A stretch of DNA of 64,000 bases from Clostridia bacterium (GCA_017467965.1 JAFUJZ010000027.1:1-64000), one strand, 5' to 3'; shown: positions 9,215 to 18,104, counted from the stretch's first letter. Translations and numbers: made by a program. Notes: generated by a model not told the origin, from the sequence alone.

Positions 9215-10204
9215 ATGAAAGAAAAAGTAAAAAAAATCCTTGCAAATAAACATAAAACCGTTCCAATTTTGTCTTTTCCGTCCGTACAGCTTTTAGGTAT
9301 CGGTGTAAACGAGCTTATAGCATCTTCTGATATGCAGCTTGCGGGCATGAAAGCAATTTTGGAAAGGTGCAATGTGGGTGCATCCCTTAACATGATGGAT
9401 TTATCCGTCGAGGCGGAGGCTTTCGGTGCAGAGGTTGCATTTTCAGAAAACGAGATACCCACCGTTACAAAGGGCATTATTGACGATATAACAGAGAGCG
9501 GAAATATTACGGTGCCCGATGTAAGTTGTGGAAGATGCGGTATCTATATAGATGCCGTAAAAAAAGCCAAGGAAGAAATCTGTGATGTTCCTGTGTTTTG
9601 CGGTGTTATTGGGCCGTATTCGCTAGCAGGCAGGCTTTTTGACATGACGGAATTAATGATGGAGTGTTTCGACAGACCTGAGGATGTAAAAGTGCTTTTA
9701 GAAAAAACTACGGAATTTATAATTAAATATATAAAAACATTTAAAGAGGCAGGTGCTGACGGCGTTATCATGGCAGAGCCTGCGGCAGGGCTTTTGTCAC
9801 CCATGTTGAATGAAGAATTTTCGATACCCTTCGTAAAAAGGATATTTGACAGTGTGTCGGATGATGATTTTATTGTGTGCTACCATAACTGTGGCGATAA
9901 CGTGGTAAAAATGGCAGAGGAGATTGCATCTTTAAATGCAGATATCTATCATTTTGGCAATGCGATAAAGCTTTCGGAGATTATTCCTCTCATGCCAAAG
10001 GAGAGTATTGTCATGGGTAACGTTGACCCTGTGCTTTTTAAAACAGGCAAAAAAGAGGATATTACAGCTTTTGTGCAGAATATTTATGATGAATGCTCTA
10101 TGTATAACAATTTTATGATTTCGTCGGGATGTGATATCCCTGCAGACTCAAAATGGGAAAATATTGATGCGTATTTTGAAAAGGTGAAGATGTTGTATGC
10201 CTAA
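9215..10204 (+). CDS. UroD-fold methylcobamide methyltransferase (MtaA/MtbA-like)
   Basis: The 329-residue protein has a UroD/MtaA fold with recognisable zinc ligands: His and Cys in CYHNCGDN (about residue 225-232) and a C-terminal Cys in SSGCDIPADS. In MtaA/MtbA proteins these hold the zinc that activates a thiol acceptor; here the acceptor is unknown (coenzyme M is unlikely in a clostridium; tetrahydrofolate or another thiol is possible). ATG 9215 is preferred to the in-frame GTG at 9206 because the latter lies inside the ribosome-binding site AAAGGTGAT. It overlaps the activase gene by 8 bases. Confidence 0.8.
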   Translation: MKEKVKKILANKHKTVPILSFPSVQLLGIGVNELIASSDMQLAGMKAILERCNVGASLNMMDLSVEAEAFGAEVAFSENEIPTVTKGIIDDITESGNITVPDVSCGRCGIYIDAVKKAKEEICDVPVFCGVIGPYSLAGRLFDMTELMMECFDRPEDVKVLLEKTTEFIIKYIKTFKEAGADGVIMAEPAAGLLSPMLNEEFSIPFVKRIFDSVSDDDFIVCYHNCGDNVVKMAEEIASLNADIYHFGNAIKLSEIIPLMPKESIVMGNVDPVLFKTGKKEDITAFVQNIYDECSMYNNFMISSGCDIPADSKWENIDAYFEKVKMLYA

Positions 10205-11606
10205 GATAACTGTTTATGAAAACGGGCACAAAAGAATAATAAATGCCAAAGTGGGAGATATGCTTTCCGACGTGCTTTCAAAGGCGAGTGTTTTGGTTGA
10301 GCATCCTTGCGGAGGCAAGGGTATGTGCAACAAGTGTACCGTTTTTGTTGACGGCGAAAGCGTACTTTCGTGCAGGTATGAAATAAAGGACGATATAAGA
10401 GTGCAAATCCCTCAAAAAAAGAATATCGCCACCGCAATATCAGGTGACGAAACCGGATATACAACCCTTAACATGTGCCTTTGCTTTGACATAGGTACAA
10501 CTACGCTTGTGCTGGCACTTGTTTCAAAGGACGAGGGCAAAATCATAAAAACCATAACAAGGAATAACCCCCAGAGGGCTTTTGCGGCAGATGTTATGTC
10601 AAGGATTGACTACGCCACAAAAAACGGCACGGAAACACTACATAAAAAGATAATAGACGAGCTTACTGACATGATTGACGAGCTTTTTGACAGCTTTGAT
10701 GTAGCATATGTAGATACACTTTATGTAGCAGGGAATACTACAATGCTCCATTTATTCTTTAACGTGCCCTGCAGTGCTTTGGGGTATGCCCCCTATACAC
10801 CTGTATTTTTGCAATCAAAAAAGATGCCTGCGGATACTTGGGGCATCAAAAGGGTAGGCGAGATTGTATCGCTCCCGGGAATAAGTGCATTTGTGGGTGC
10901 CGACGTTGTGGCAGGACTTGGTTATGTAGGCGAAAATGAGGACGGAAAATATAATTTCCTGATTGACCTTGGTACAAACGCAGAGGTTGTATTATACTCG
11001 AAGGATAAACTTTATTGTACAGCGGCGGCAGCAGGGCCTTGCTTTGAGGGGGTTAACATATCCTGTGGAATGAGCGCCGTTGACGGTGCAATATATTCCT
11101 ATACGGGAAAAATGAGCCTTGTAATAGGAGGCGGAGAGCCAAAGGGACTGTGCGCAACAGGGCTTATAGATGCCGTAAGCGTGCTTCTTGATTGGGAGAT
11201 TATAGACGAAACGGGTTTCATGGAAGAGAAAGAGTTTGAAATTGCAAAGGGTGTAACAATAACACGGGAGGATATACGGCAGTTTCAGCTTGCTAAATCT
11301 GCCATATGCTCCGCAACGCTTGCTCTTATGAAAAAATCCGAGATAAGTTATAGTGATGTTGGCAAAGTCTTTGTATCGGGTGGATTTTCGTCAAAAATGA
11401 ATTTAGGCAACGCATTGAAGGCAGGGCTTTTGCCAAAAGAATTTAATGGTAAAATCAAAACTGTAAATAACAGCTGTATGCAGGGGCTTGTAAAATTTGC
11501 CTCAGGCAAATCAGATTTGTCGGCATTTTTGAAAAATGCCGAGTATGTTGATTTAGCAAAGGATGAATATTTTCAGGATTTGTTTATCGAGAATATGATG
11601 TTTTAA
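10197..11606 (+). CDS. Reductive activator of corrinoid proteins (RACo-like, ferredoxin plus ASKHA ATPase)
   Basis: The 469-residue protein has an N-terminal 2Fe-2S ferredoxin-like domain with Cys38, Cys44, Cys47 and Cys59 (CGGKGMCNKC...C). A long DUF4445/ASKHA region follows, with the phosphate-loop-like FDIGTTTLVLAL and FLIDLGTNAE. This matches RACo-type activases, which use ATP to drive re-reduction of accidentally oxidised Co(II) corrinoid to Co(I). It is shorter than some family members, which carry an extra linker domain. It overlaps the methyltransferase gene by 8 bases and ends the operon. Confidence 0.88.
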   Translation: MPKITVYENGHKRIINAKVGDMLSDVLSKASVLVEHPCGGKGMCNKCTVFVDGESVLSCRYEIKDDIRVQIPQKKNIATAISGDETGYTTLNMCLCFDIGTTTLVLALVSKDEGKIIKTITRNNPQRAFAADVMSRIDYATKNGTETLHKKIIDELTDMIDELFDSFDVAYVDTLYVAGNTTMLHLFFNVPCSALGYAPYTPVFLQSKKMPADTWGIKRVGEIVSLPGISAFVGADVVAGLGYVGENEDGKYNFLIDLGTNAEVVLYSKDKLYCTAAAAGPCFEGVNISCGMSAVDGAIYSYTGKMSLVIGGGEPKGLCATGLIDAVSVLLDWEIIDETGFMEEKEFEIAKGVTITREDIRQFQLAKSAICSATLALMKKSEISYSDVGKVFVSGGFSSKMNLGNALKAGLLPKEFNGKIKTVNNSCMQGLVKFASGKSDLSAFLKNAEYVDLAKDEYFQDLFIENMMF

Positions 11607-11635
11607 AAAGATGAGGGAAATCCCTCATCTTTTTT
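11605..11635 (+). terminator. Rho-independent terminator of corrinoid methyltransferase operon
   Basis: AAAAAGATGAGGG / CCCTCATCTTTTT, 4-base loop, overlapping the activase stop codon. Confidence 0.9.
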
Positions 11636-11677
11636 GATGAATTGCTGTCGCATGATTTGCCCAAAGGGTATTAATGA

Positions 11678-11709
11678 AGAAACCCTTGTTGTTTAAAACA
11701 AGGGTTTCT
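11678..11709 (-). terminator. Probable terminator of the nrdD-nrdG-dut operon
   Basis: A 13-bp perfect inverted repeat (AGAAACCCTTGTT / AACAAGGGTTTCT) lies 69 bases downstream of the dut stop on the minus strand. The following T-tract is weak (TTCATTAA), so efficiency is uncertain. The rest of 11607-11777 shows nothing else. Confidence 0.5.
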
Positions 11710-11777
11710 GAATATTTAATCTTCTGTAACTTATAATGTTGTTGTGATGAATGTGACTATTTTTTGTTAATTCCTAA

Positions 11778-12218
11778 TTACTTGCTTCCTGTGCTTCCAA
11801 AGCCGCCTTCACCACGAACAGTGTCGGATAATTCATTAACTTCGATAAAGTTTGCTGTAAGGAAGGGCGCGATAACCATTTGGGCAATTCTTTCGCCGTG
11901 CTCAATAGTCTGGGGAGTGGTGCCATGGTTGTGAAGTGCAACCATAACCTCGCCGCGATAATCGGCATCTACGACGCCTACTTTATTTGCAGGAGCAAGA
12001 TTTCTCTTTGATGCAAGACCGCTTCTTGCATAGATTAAACCTGCGTAGCCTACGGGTACTTCAAGCGCAAGACCTGTTTTTATAAGTACTGTGTGATGAG
12101 GCTCAATTGTAACGCTTTCATCGAGGCATGCGTACAAATCACAGCCGGCAGCAAATTCTGAGCCATATGTGGGAATCGTAGCATTGGGATTAAGCTTTTT
12201 TATGTTTACGTTTGTCAT
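11778..12218 (-). CDS. dut: dUTP diphosphatase
   Basis: This 146-residue trimeric-type dUTPase has its conserved motifs in order: AGCDLYA, RSGLA, GVVDADYRGE, GERIAQMV and the C-terminal Gly-rich GEGGFGSTG that closes over the active site. It hydrolyses dUTP to dUMP and pyrophosphate, keeping uracil out of DNA and feeding thymidylate synthesis. It is the third gene of the nrdD-nrdG-dut unit, 15 bases after nrdG, which fits coordinated deoxynucleotide supply. Confidence 0.95.
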   Translation of the reverse strand: MTNVNIKKLNPNATIPTYGSEFAAGCDLYACLDESVTIEPHHTVLIKTGLALEVPVGYAGLIYARSGLASKRNLAPANKVGVVDADYRGEVMVALHNHGTTPQTIEHGERIAQMVIAPFLTANFIEVNELSDTVRGEGGFGSTGSK

Positions 12219-12233
12219 AGTGGTTTCCTTTCG

Positions 12234-12818
12234 TTATTCGCCACAGCCACAACAGTCAACGCTGCCGCCTGCTATGTCTTTTCTGTCAATGTTTGCTTCT
12301 TCGCCCCATAAAACAAGAGCATCTGTGGCAAGGGATTTTTGCACATCGATTATACGCTGGTTTGAAGAGCCTTTAAAACGAAGGGAAATATCCTTAAGAC
12401 TTTCAACAAATTCGCCGTCCACTAAAATATCGATGTTTTTGAGCATTTCATCAGTAACCGAATGGTCACCTAATTTGCCCGTAAGCATATCACTTTCAAA
12501 ATTGTAGCCGGAATAGCACCAGATATCCTTGGTGGGATAAAGCGTTTTAACACGGGTGAGGAAGGGTGCAAGCACCGCCTGGTTTGAAGGCTCAAAAGGT
12601 TCGCCGCCTAAAAGGGATAAGCCTGTAATATAATCGGGCGAGAGAGCCTTGATTACTTCGTCCGCTACTTCATCGGTGAATTCTTTTCCGTAGTTAAAAT
12701 CCCATGTTTCGGGATTGAAGCAGCCTTTGCAATGATGTGTACAACCCGATACAAAAAGCGAAACTCTCACGCCGAGACCATTGGCAATGTCGTGTTTTTT
12801 TATTGTAGCGTAGTTCAT
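12234..12818 (-). CDS. nrdG: Anaerobic ribonucleotide reductase activating enzyme (radical SAM)
   Basis: This 194-residue radical-SAM protein has the CxxxCxxC cluster motif in GCTHHCKGCFNPETW (about residue 30-37) and the glycyl-radical-activase pattern LLGGEPF. It uses S-adenosylmethionine and a 4Fe-4S cluster to make the glycyl radical on NrdD. The tail CCGCGE is Cys-rich, an extra feature outside the core. It lies 13 bases after nrdD and before dut on the same strand. Confidence 0.95.
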   Translation of the reverse strand: MNYATIKKHDIANGLGVRVSLFVSGCTHHCKGCFNPETWDFNYGKEFTDEVADEVIKALSPDYITGLSLLGGEPFEPSNQAVLAPFLTRVKTLYPTKDIWCYSGYNFESDMLTGKLGDHSVTDEMLKNIDILVDGEFVESLKDISLRFKGSSNQRIIDVQKSLATDALVLWGEEANIDRKDIAGGSVDCCGCGE

Positions 12819-12831
12819 AAAGTCACCTCAA

Positions 12832-14958
12832 TTACAGATGAAGTACACGGGACTTGATTTCCTTTGTTTTGCCAACGTTCCAGAAGTTTTCGCCTAAATA
12901 GCCGCATGTACGGCGTGTAACGTTCATCTTTTTCTGGTCTTTGTTGTGGCAAGAGGGGCATTCCCATTCAAGGTCATCGTTAATCATGATTTCGCCGTCG
13001 TAACCGCACTCATGACAGTAGTCGCTCTTAGTGTTGAACTCAGCGTACTGAATATTGTCATAAATGAAACGAACGAGCGTTTCAAGTGCGGGAAGATTGT
13101 GGCGCATGTTGGGAATTTCGATATAGCTGATAGCACCGCCGGAAGAAATCTTCTGGAACTGGCTTTCAAATTCGAACTTACTAAATGCGTCAATATCTTC
13201 ACGAACGTCAATATGGTAAGAGTTTGTATAATAACCCTTGTCTGTAACATCTTCAATAGTACCGAAGCGTTCCTTATCGATACGTGCAAAACGATAGCAA
13301 AGGCTTTCAGCAGGTGTGCCGTAAAGACCAAAACCAAGACCTGTTTCCTGTTTCCATTCTTCACATGCACTGCGAAGTCTCTTCATAAGTCTGATTGCAA
13401 AGTCAGCACCTTCGCCTTCTGTATGACTTGTACCTTTCATAAGCTTTGTAACTTCATAAAGACCGATATAACCGAGAGAAATTGTGGAATAACCGTCGTG
13501 AAGATACTTGTCGATAACTTCACCCTTTTCTAAGCGGGCAATTGCACCGTACTGCCAGTGAACGGGGCTTGTGTCAGAGATAGTGCCCTCTAAGGACTGA
13601 TGACGGCAGAGAAGAGCTTCCTTACAGAGAAGAAGTCTTTCGTTCAAGATTTCCCAGAACTTGTCTTCGTCCTTTTTAGCAAGGATACCAATCTGAGGAA
13701 GGTTAAGTGATACAACACCCTGATTGAATCTGCCTTCAAACTTGTAGTTGCCGTTTTCATCTTTCCAAGGAGAGAGGAAGCTGCGGCAACCCATGGGGGA
13801 GAATACGTTGTTCTCATAGTTTTCACGCATTTTCTTTGCGGAGATATAGTCGGGGTAAAGACGCTTTGCAGAGCACTTTACCGCAAGACGTGTAATATAG
13901 TCATACTTGCCGCCTTTGAGACAGTTGTGTTCATCAAGAACATAGATAAGCTTGGGGAATGCAGGTGTTACATAAACACCGCATTCGTTCTTGATGCCTT
14001 CGTATCTTTGGCGGAGGATTTCTTCGATAATCATAGCGTTTTCTTCGATATACTCATCGCCTGCCTTGAGGTTGAGGAAGAGTGTAACGAAGGGGGACTG
14101 ACCGTGTGTTGTCATGAGAGTGTTAATCTGGTACTGGATTGTCTGTACACCGCTCTTTAATTCGTCAGCAAGTCTCTGGTCAACAATCTTGTTGATTGTT
14201 TCTGCATCAAGAGTTTCACCGAACTGCTCAGTAAGCTGACGGGCAAATTTTTCACGGCTCTTGCGGAGGTACTTGCCTAAGTGGGAAATATCAACGCTCT
14301 GTCCGCCGTACTGACCGCAGGCAACGGAGGCAATAATCTGAGTCATGATTGTGCAGGCTACCTGGAAGCTCTTGGGGCTTTCGATAAGCTTGCCGTTCAT
14401 AACAGTGCCGTTGTCAAGCATGTCGCCAATATTGATAAGACAGCAGTTAAATATGGGCTGAAGGAAATAGTCAGCATCATGGAAGTGGATAGCGCCTTCC
14501 TCATGAGCCTTGGAAATATGCTCGGGAAGAAGTATACGCTTTGTTAAGTCCTTACTAACCTCACCTGCGATAAGGTCACGCTGTGTTGCTGCCATAACAG
14601 CGTTTTTATTGGAATTTTCCTCCATAAGGTCTTTGTTGGAATTTTTGATAAGTGTAAGAATAGATTCGTCAGTTGTGTTTGCCTTTCTTACGAGTGCACG
14701 GTTGTAGCGGTAGATTATGTATGTCTTTGCGAGTTCATACTTGCCTGCTTCCATAAGGCTGGACTCTACCATATCTTGTATGTCCTCAACAAGAACTCTC
14801 TGTCTGTGCATAGCTTCGATGCTAGAAACGATTTCTTCGATTTTTTCGTCTGTAATACGATAAGCCTCGTCTACAGCGTTATTGGCTTTGCTGATTGCAA
14901 TCGCTATTTTAGAGCGGTCAAAATCAACCGTTGAGCCGTCACGTTTGATAACTTTCAT
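12832..14958 (-). CDS. nrdD: Anaerobic ribonucleoside-triphosphate reductase, class III
   Basis: This 708-residue glycyl-radical enzyme has an N-terminal ATP-cone (about 1-95), the catalytic barrel, a C-terminal zinc site (CHECG and CPSCH) and the glycyl-radical loop in RRTCGYLGENFW. It reduces ribonucleoside triphosphates to deoxyribonucleotides under anoxic conditions. I start it at the ATG at 14958 (MKVIKRDG): the upstream in-frame ATG at 14973 would make the ribosome-binding site GGAGGAAAG part of the coding sequence. Transcription comes from the promoter at 15012-15040, which carries NrdR-like boxes. Confidence 0.95.
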   Translation of the reverse strand: MKVIKRDGSTVDFDRSKIAIAISKANNAVDEAYRITDEKIEEIVSSIEAMHRQRVLVEDIQDMVESSLMEAGKYELAKTYIIYRYNRALVRKANTTDESILTLIKNSNKDLMEENSNKNAVMAATQRDLIAGEVSKDLTKRILLPEHISKAHEEGAIHFHDADYFLQPIFNCCLINIGDMLDNGTVMNGKLIESPKSFQVACTIMTQIIASVACGQYGGQSVDISHLGKYLRKSREKFARQLTEQFGETLDAETINKIVDQRLADELKSGVQTIQYQINTLMTTHGQSPFVTLFLNLKAGDEYIEENAMIIEEILRQRYEGIKNECGVYVTPAFPKLIYVLDEHNCLKGGKYDYITRLAVKCSAKRLYPDYISAKKMRENYENNVFSPMGCRSFLSPWKDENGNYKFEGRFNQGVVSLNLPQIGILAKKDEDKFWEILNERLLLCKEALLCRHQSLEGTISDTSPVHWQYGAIARLEKGEVIDKYLHDGYSTISLGYIGLYEVTKLMKGTSHTEGEGADFAIRLMKRLRSACEEWKQETGLGFGLYGTPAESLCYRFARIDKERFGTIEDVTDKGYYTNSYHIDVREDIDAFSKFEFESQFQKISSGGAISYIEIPNMRHNLPALETLVRFIYDNIQYAEFNTKSDYCHECGYDGEIMINDDLEWECPSCHNKDQKKMNVTRRTCGYLGENFWNVGKTKEIKSRVLHL

Positions 14959-15011
14959 TTTACTTTCCTCCATATTGTATCTCTTTTTTTAACTCGAATT
15001 TTCACATTTGC

Positions 15012-15040
15012 ATTATATATAAATATTGTGCTTTTGTCAA
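15012..15040 (-). promoter_or_regulatory. Consensus promoter of nrdD-nrdG-dut
   Basis: On the minus strand TTGACA (15035-15040) and TATAAT (15012-15017) are separated by exactly 17 bases, a perfect sigma-A promoter. The spacer and the upstream flank carry the two NrdR-like boxes. Confidence 0.85.
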
Positions 15041-15063
15041 GAGTAAAATACAATATATTGTGT
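15016..15063 (-). promoter_or_regulatory. Tandem NrdR-box-like operator
   Basis: Box 1 (15048-15063) matches the NrdR consensus ACACWATATATWGTGT at 15 of 16 positions. Box 2 (15016-15031) is a half-conserved copy: its CACAATAT half is intact and the rest is degenerate. The boxes start 32 bases apart (gap 16), about three helical turns, the spacing known for NrdR sites. Box 2 lies in the promoter spacer and box 1 just upstream of the -35. The nrdR gene is not in the window. Confidence 0.75.
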
Positions 15064-15108
15064 TTATTTTTGAAAATCAAAAAAAAGGCGGTAACAAAGG
15101 GCTTGTGC

Positions 15109-15137
15109 TTGACTTTATGTAAAAAAAAAGATATAAT
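15109..15137 (+). promoter_or_regulatory. Promoter of the Wzc-like kinase gene
   Basis: TTGACT (15109-15114), a 17-base spacer containing an A-tract and TATAAT (15132-15137); divergent from the nrdD promoter. Confidence 0.75.
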
Positions 15138-15198
15138 TATCTTGATATTGACACAATATGTTGATAAAATTGGTTCAAAATATAGAGGGGGAAAACAA

Positions 15199-16632
15199 GT
15201 GACATACGAAAAGACAATGTATGAGGAAAATGAATCCCGAATAGGAATAACCATATTGATAAAATGTATTATTGAAAAGTGGAAGGTTGTTGTAGCAAGC
15301 GGCCTTATATGTGCACTTATAGGTGTTATTATTGCCGCGGTTACATATGTTCCTCAGTATACATCATCAATAAGCTATGTTATAAATACTGAAGAAACAT
15401 CAAACAGTACTCTTAAAACAGAAAACTTTCTCGTTGCAGAATATCTTGCAAATACTTATTCATATGTTATCAAGAGCAAAGACTTTATGGATCGCATCAA
15501 AATTGAGACAGGTATTGAGGAGAATATTGAAAAATATATTTCTTCACAGCTTATTGAAGGCTCCAACGTTATGAAGGTTGTTGTAAAAACTGCCGACAAC
15601 GAAAAGTCTTATAAGATTGCAGAAGCAATTAGCTTGTATTTGCCCGAAAAAGCACAGGAGACCGTGCGTGACGGCAGACTTTATACTCTTGAAAAGCCCC
15701 GTAAAATGGAAGTGCCCGATTCTGATAACGGTATTGTAAAAATGGGTCTTATAGGTGCAATTATAGGTATTGCACTTGCTGCAGGTGTAATCGTGTTCAT
15801 GCAGATTGTACGCAACAGTGTTGTGACACCTAACGCATTAACAGACAGAATCGACATTAAGCATATCGGCAGTGTTCCCCATGTTGACATCAACAAAAAG
15901 AAAAACGCAGGCAAAAAGAATGTTAAACATGAGCCGATGATTATTACAAACAAAAAGACAGGCTTTGTATTTAATGAAACATACAAGTCCATGCGTACAA
16001 AGATTGAACGTTACGCAAAGAAAAATAACGCAAAGGCAATACTTGTAACAAGTGCGCTTGAAAACGAAGGTAAGACAACCGTAGCGGTTAATATTGCTCT
16101 TGCTCTTGCGCAGAACGGTAACAAGGTTATTATGGTTGACTGCGATTTAAGAAAGCCTGCTGTTGCAACTGTACTTGAAGCAAAAGACATGATTAAAACT
16201 CAGGCTATCGATGTAATCCGAGGACAGGCATCCGTTGACAATGCAATTGTAAAACTTGACAAGTTCGGTCTTGATATGATAGGTGGCTTGAAGGCTGTAG
16301 GAAACTCTTCCGAAGTCCTTTCCACAAAGGGCTTAAAAAAGGCACTTGATGCACTCAGGGAAAAGTACGACTACATTATTATTGATACACCTCCGTCACA
16401 GCTCTTTACAGATGCGGCAATTATATCTGAATATACAGATGCCGGTATTCTTGTTGTAAGACAGAACAGCGCAAATATTGACGATGTAATCAGCGTGGCA
16501 AGTGATATCAGCCAGTCCAATGCCGAAATTATCGGTTTTGTATTTAATAACGTTGAAGACACATCTATACTTCCCGGCGGCTACAGCAAGAAGTATAACT
16601 ACTCGTATTACGGATACGGTCGTAACGATTAA
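15199..16632 (+). CDS. Wzc-like bacterial tyrosine kinase fused to Wzz-type chain-length domain
   Basis: The 477-residue protein has a membrane segment near residue 35-55 (LICALIGVIIAAVTYV), an extracytoplasmic Wzz-like region and a second membrane segment (GLIGAIIGIALAAGVIVFM). A cytoplasmic BY-kinase domain follows: Walker A ENEGKTT (about 285), Walker A' MVDCDL (about 311), Walker B IIIDTPP (about 392) and a Tyr cluster at the C-terminus. It should control polymerisation and export of a surface polysaccharide. The start is the GTG at 15199 with AGAGGGGG upstream; ATG 15217 is an alternative. It has its own promoter and terminator, and no polysaccharide genes adjoin it. Confidence 0.85.
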   Translation: MTYEKTMYEENESRIGITILIKCIIEKWKVVVASGLICALIGVIIAAVTYVPQYTSSISYVINTEETSNSTLKTENFLVAEYLANTYSYVIKSKDFMDRIKIETGIEENIEKYISSQLIEGSNVMKVVVKTADNEKSYKIAEAISLYLPEKAQETVRDGRLYTLEKPRKMEVPDSDNGIVKMGLIGAIIGIALAAGVIVFMQIVRNSVVTPNALTDRIDIKHIGSVPHVDINKKKNAGKKNVKHEPMIITNKKTGFVFNETYKSMRTKIERYAKKNNAKAILVTSALENEGKTTVAVNIALALAQNGNKVIMVDCDLRKPAVATVLEAKDMIKTQAIDVIRGQASVDNAIVKLDKFGLDMIGGLKAVGNSSEVLSTKGLKKALDALREKYDYIIIDTPPSQLFTDAAIISEYTDAGILVVRQNSANIDDVISVASDISQSNAEIIGFVFNNVEDTSILPGGYSKKYNYSYYGYGRND

Positions 16633-16636
16633 TATT

Positions 16637-16668
16637 AAAGGAAGTATCGGGTCTCCGATACTTCCTTT
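16637..16668 (+). terminator. Rho-independent terminator
   Basis: A 14-bp stem AAAGGAAGTATCGG / CCGATACTTCCTTT with a 4-base loop, just after the kinase stop; T-richness continues downstream. Confidence 0.8.
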
Positions 16669-16701
16669 GTGTGTTTTTCTATGCCGTTAGGAGTGAACAT
16701 A

Positions 16702-17691
16702 ATGAAAACAACTTACATAAAAATAAACCCCTCTGCACCCGATGAAAGTGCACTTCGTGAGGCAGCAGAGTGTATAAAACACGGGGGGCTTGTAGCCTTC
16801 CCGACTGAAACAGTATACGGCTTGGGTGCAGACACCTTTAATCCTGATGCGGTAAAGAAGATTTACCTTGCAAAGGGCAGACCCTCGGATAACCCGCTTA
16901 TCAGCCATATTGCAGATGCGGACGAAGTATTAAAACTTGCAAAGTTTGTTCCCCAAAATGCAAAAAAACTCATGGATGCTTACTGGGGAGGTCCTTTGAC
17001 AATTATTCTGAAAAGAAAAGAGGGTGTACCGGATATTGTGTCGGCATCACTTGATACTGTAAGCATAAGAATGCCCTCTCATCCTGTGGCAAATATGCTT
17101 ATAAAGCTTAGCGGCACACCGATTGCGGCACCAAGTGCAAATCTGTCCGGAAGTCCCAGTCCAACAACTTTTGAACACTGCAAATCTGATATGGACGGAA
17201 GGGTCGAAATTATTATTGACGGCGGTGACTGTCAGGTTGGCGTGGAATCAACAGTTGTTGATATGACTGGTGATGTGCCCGTAATCCTTCGTCCCGGTGC
17301 AGTAACAAGAGAAGATATCGCTACTATTTGTGGCGAGTGTTATTTTGGCGGCGAGTATGCCGATGCACCAAAATGCCCGGGGATGAAATATACTCACTAC
17401 AGTCCCGATGCAGAAGTTTTCGCAATAAGTGATACAGAAAGCTTTATAGTGCCTGAGGGCGAAAATGTGGGCATAATAACATATGATAAATATAAAAGCA
17501 TTGCAGGGGATAATATGTTTTATTCTGCAGGTAGTTCCGATACCGAGTATGCGGCAAGACTTTTCTATCTTCTCCGAAAAGCGGATGAAGATGGTATAAA
17601 AACCGTTTATGCAACTCTTCCCGAAAACAAAGGCATGGGTACAGCTATACGAAACAGGCTTTTAAAATCTGCGGGAGGAAGAATTGTATGA
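16702..17691 (+). CDS. L-threonylcarbamoyladenylate synthase (Sua5 type)
   Basis: The 329-residue protein has the YrdC/Sua5 domain (about 10-200) with GGLVAFPTETVYGLGAD, KGRPSDNPL and the PSANLSGSPSPT segment. A C-terminal Sua5 domain follows (about 230-329), so it is Sua5 rather than short TsaC. It makes threonylcarbamoyl-AMP from threonine, bicarbonate and ATP, the first step of tRNA t6A37 modification. ATG 16702 follows TAGGAGTG; the earlier in-frame ATGs have no ribosome-binding site. Its stop overlaps the phosphatase start (ATGA). Confidence 0.93.
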   Translation: MKTTYIKINPSAPDESALREAAECIKHGGLVAFPTETVYGLGADTFNPDAVKKIYLAKGRPSDNPLISHIADADEVLKLAKFVPQNAKKLMDAYWGGPLTIILKRKEGVPDIVSASLDTVSIRMPSHPVANMLIKLSGTPIAAPSANLSGSPSPTTFEHCKSDMDGRVEIIIDGGDCQVGVESTVVDMTGDVPVILRPGAVTREDIATICGECYFGGEYADAPKCPGMKYTHYSPDAEVFAISDTESFIVPEGENVGIITYDKYKSIAGDNMFYSAGSSDTEYAARLFYLLRKADEDGIKTVYATLPENKGMGTAIRNRLLKSAGGRIV

Positions 17692-18104
17692 GAGTTTTAT
17701 TTGTATGCACGGGCAATACGTGCCGCAGTCCTATGGCGGAGGGGATTTTCAATTCTTTGTCTGAAGGGGCGTTCTCCCGGGGTCTTTATGCCGAAGGCGG
17801 CGGTGCTAACCCAAAGGCTATCGCAACTATGGAACAGATGAACATAGACATATCAAACCATGTATCTACACAGCTTACACGGGACGATATAAATGACAGC
17901 CTCCTTGTGCTTACGATGACGAAAGCGCATAAAATGGCAATACTTTCTGTGATGCCTGATGCAAAGGACAAGGTTTTTACAATTGGAGAATATGCAGACG
18001 GAGGCGACGTTATCGACCCTTACGGCGGTGGCGAAACCGTGTATAAGGCATGTGCAGACGAGCTTTACGAATATATTGAAAGAATAGTTGAGAAATTGAA
18101 ATGA
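17688..18104 (+). CDS. Low-molecular-weight phosphatase, probably protein-arginine phosphatase (YwlE-like)
   Basis: This 138-residue protein has the LMW-phosphatase P-loop at the extreme N-terminus: Cys7, Thr11, Cys12, Arg13 and Ser14 in CTGNTCRSP. The catalytic acid is in DPYGG (about residue 110). Thr at position 11, where tyrosine phosphatases usually have Ile, is the signature of YwlE-type arginine phosphatases, and in Bacillus ywlE also lies next to the Sua5 gene ywlC. The substrate call is therefore well supported but inferred. It has ATGA overlaps with sua5 and with rimI. Confidence 0.85.
   Translation: MRVLFVCTGNTCRSPMAEGIFNSLSEGAFSRGLYAEGGGANPKAIATMEQMNIDISNHVSTQLTRDDINDSLLVLTMTKAHKMAILSVMPDAKDKVFTIGEYADGGDVIDPYGGGETVYKACADELYEYIERIVEKLK

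Noticed and set aside
15151..15166. Third NrdR-like box ACACAATATGTTGATA
   Set aside because: It matches only 12 of 16 positions, lies downstream of the kinase promoter and is not phased with the other two boxes.
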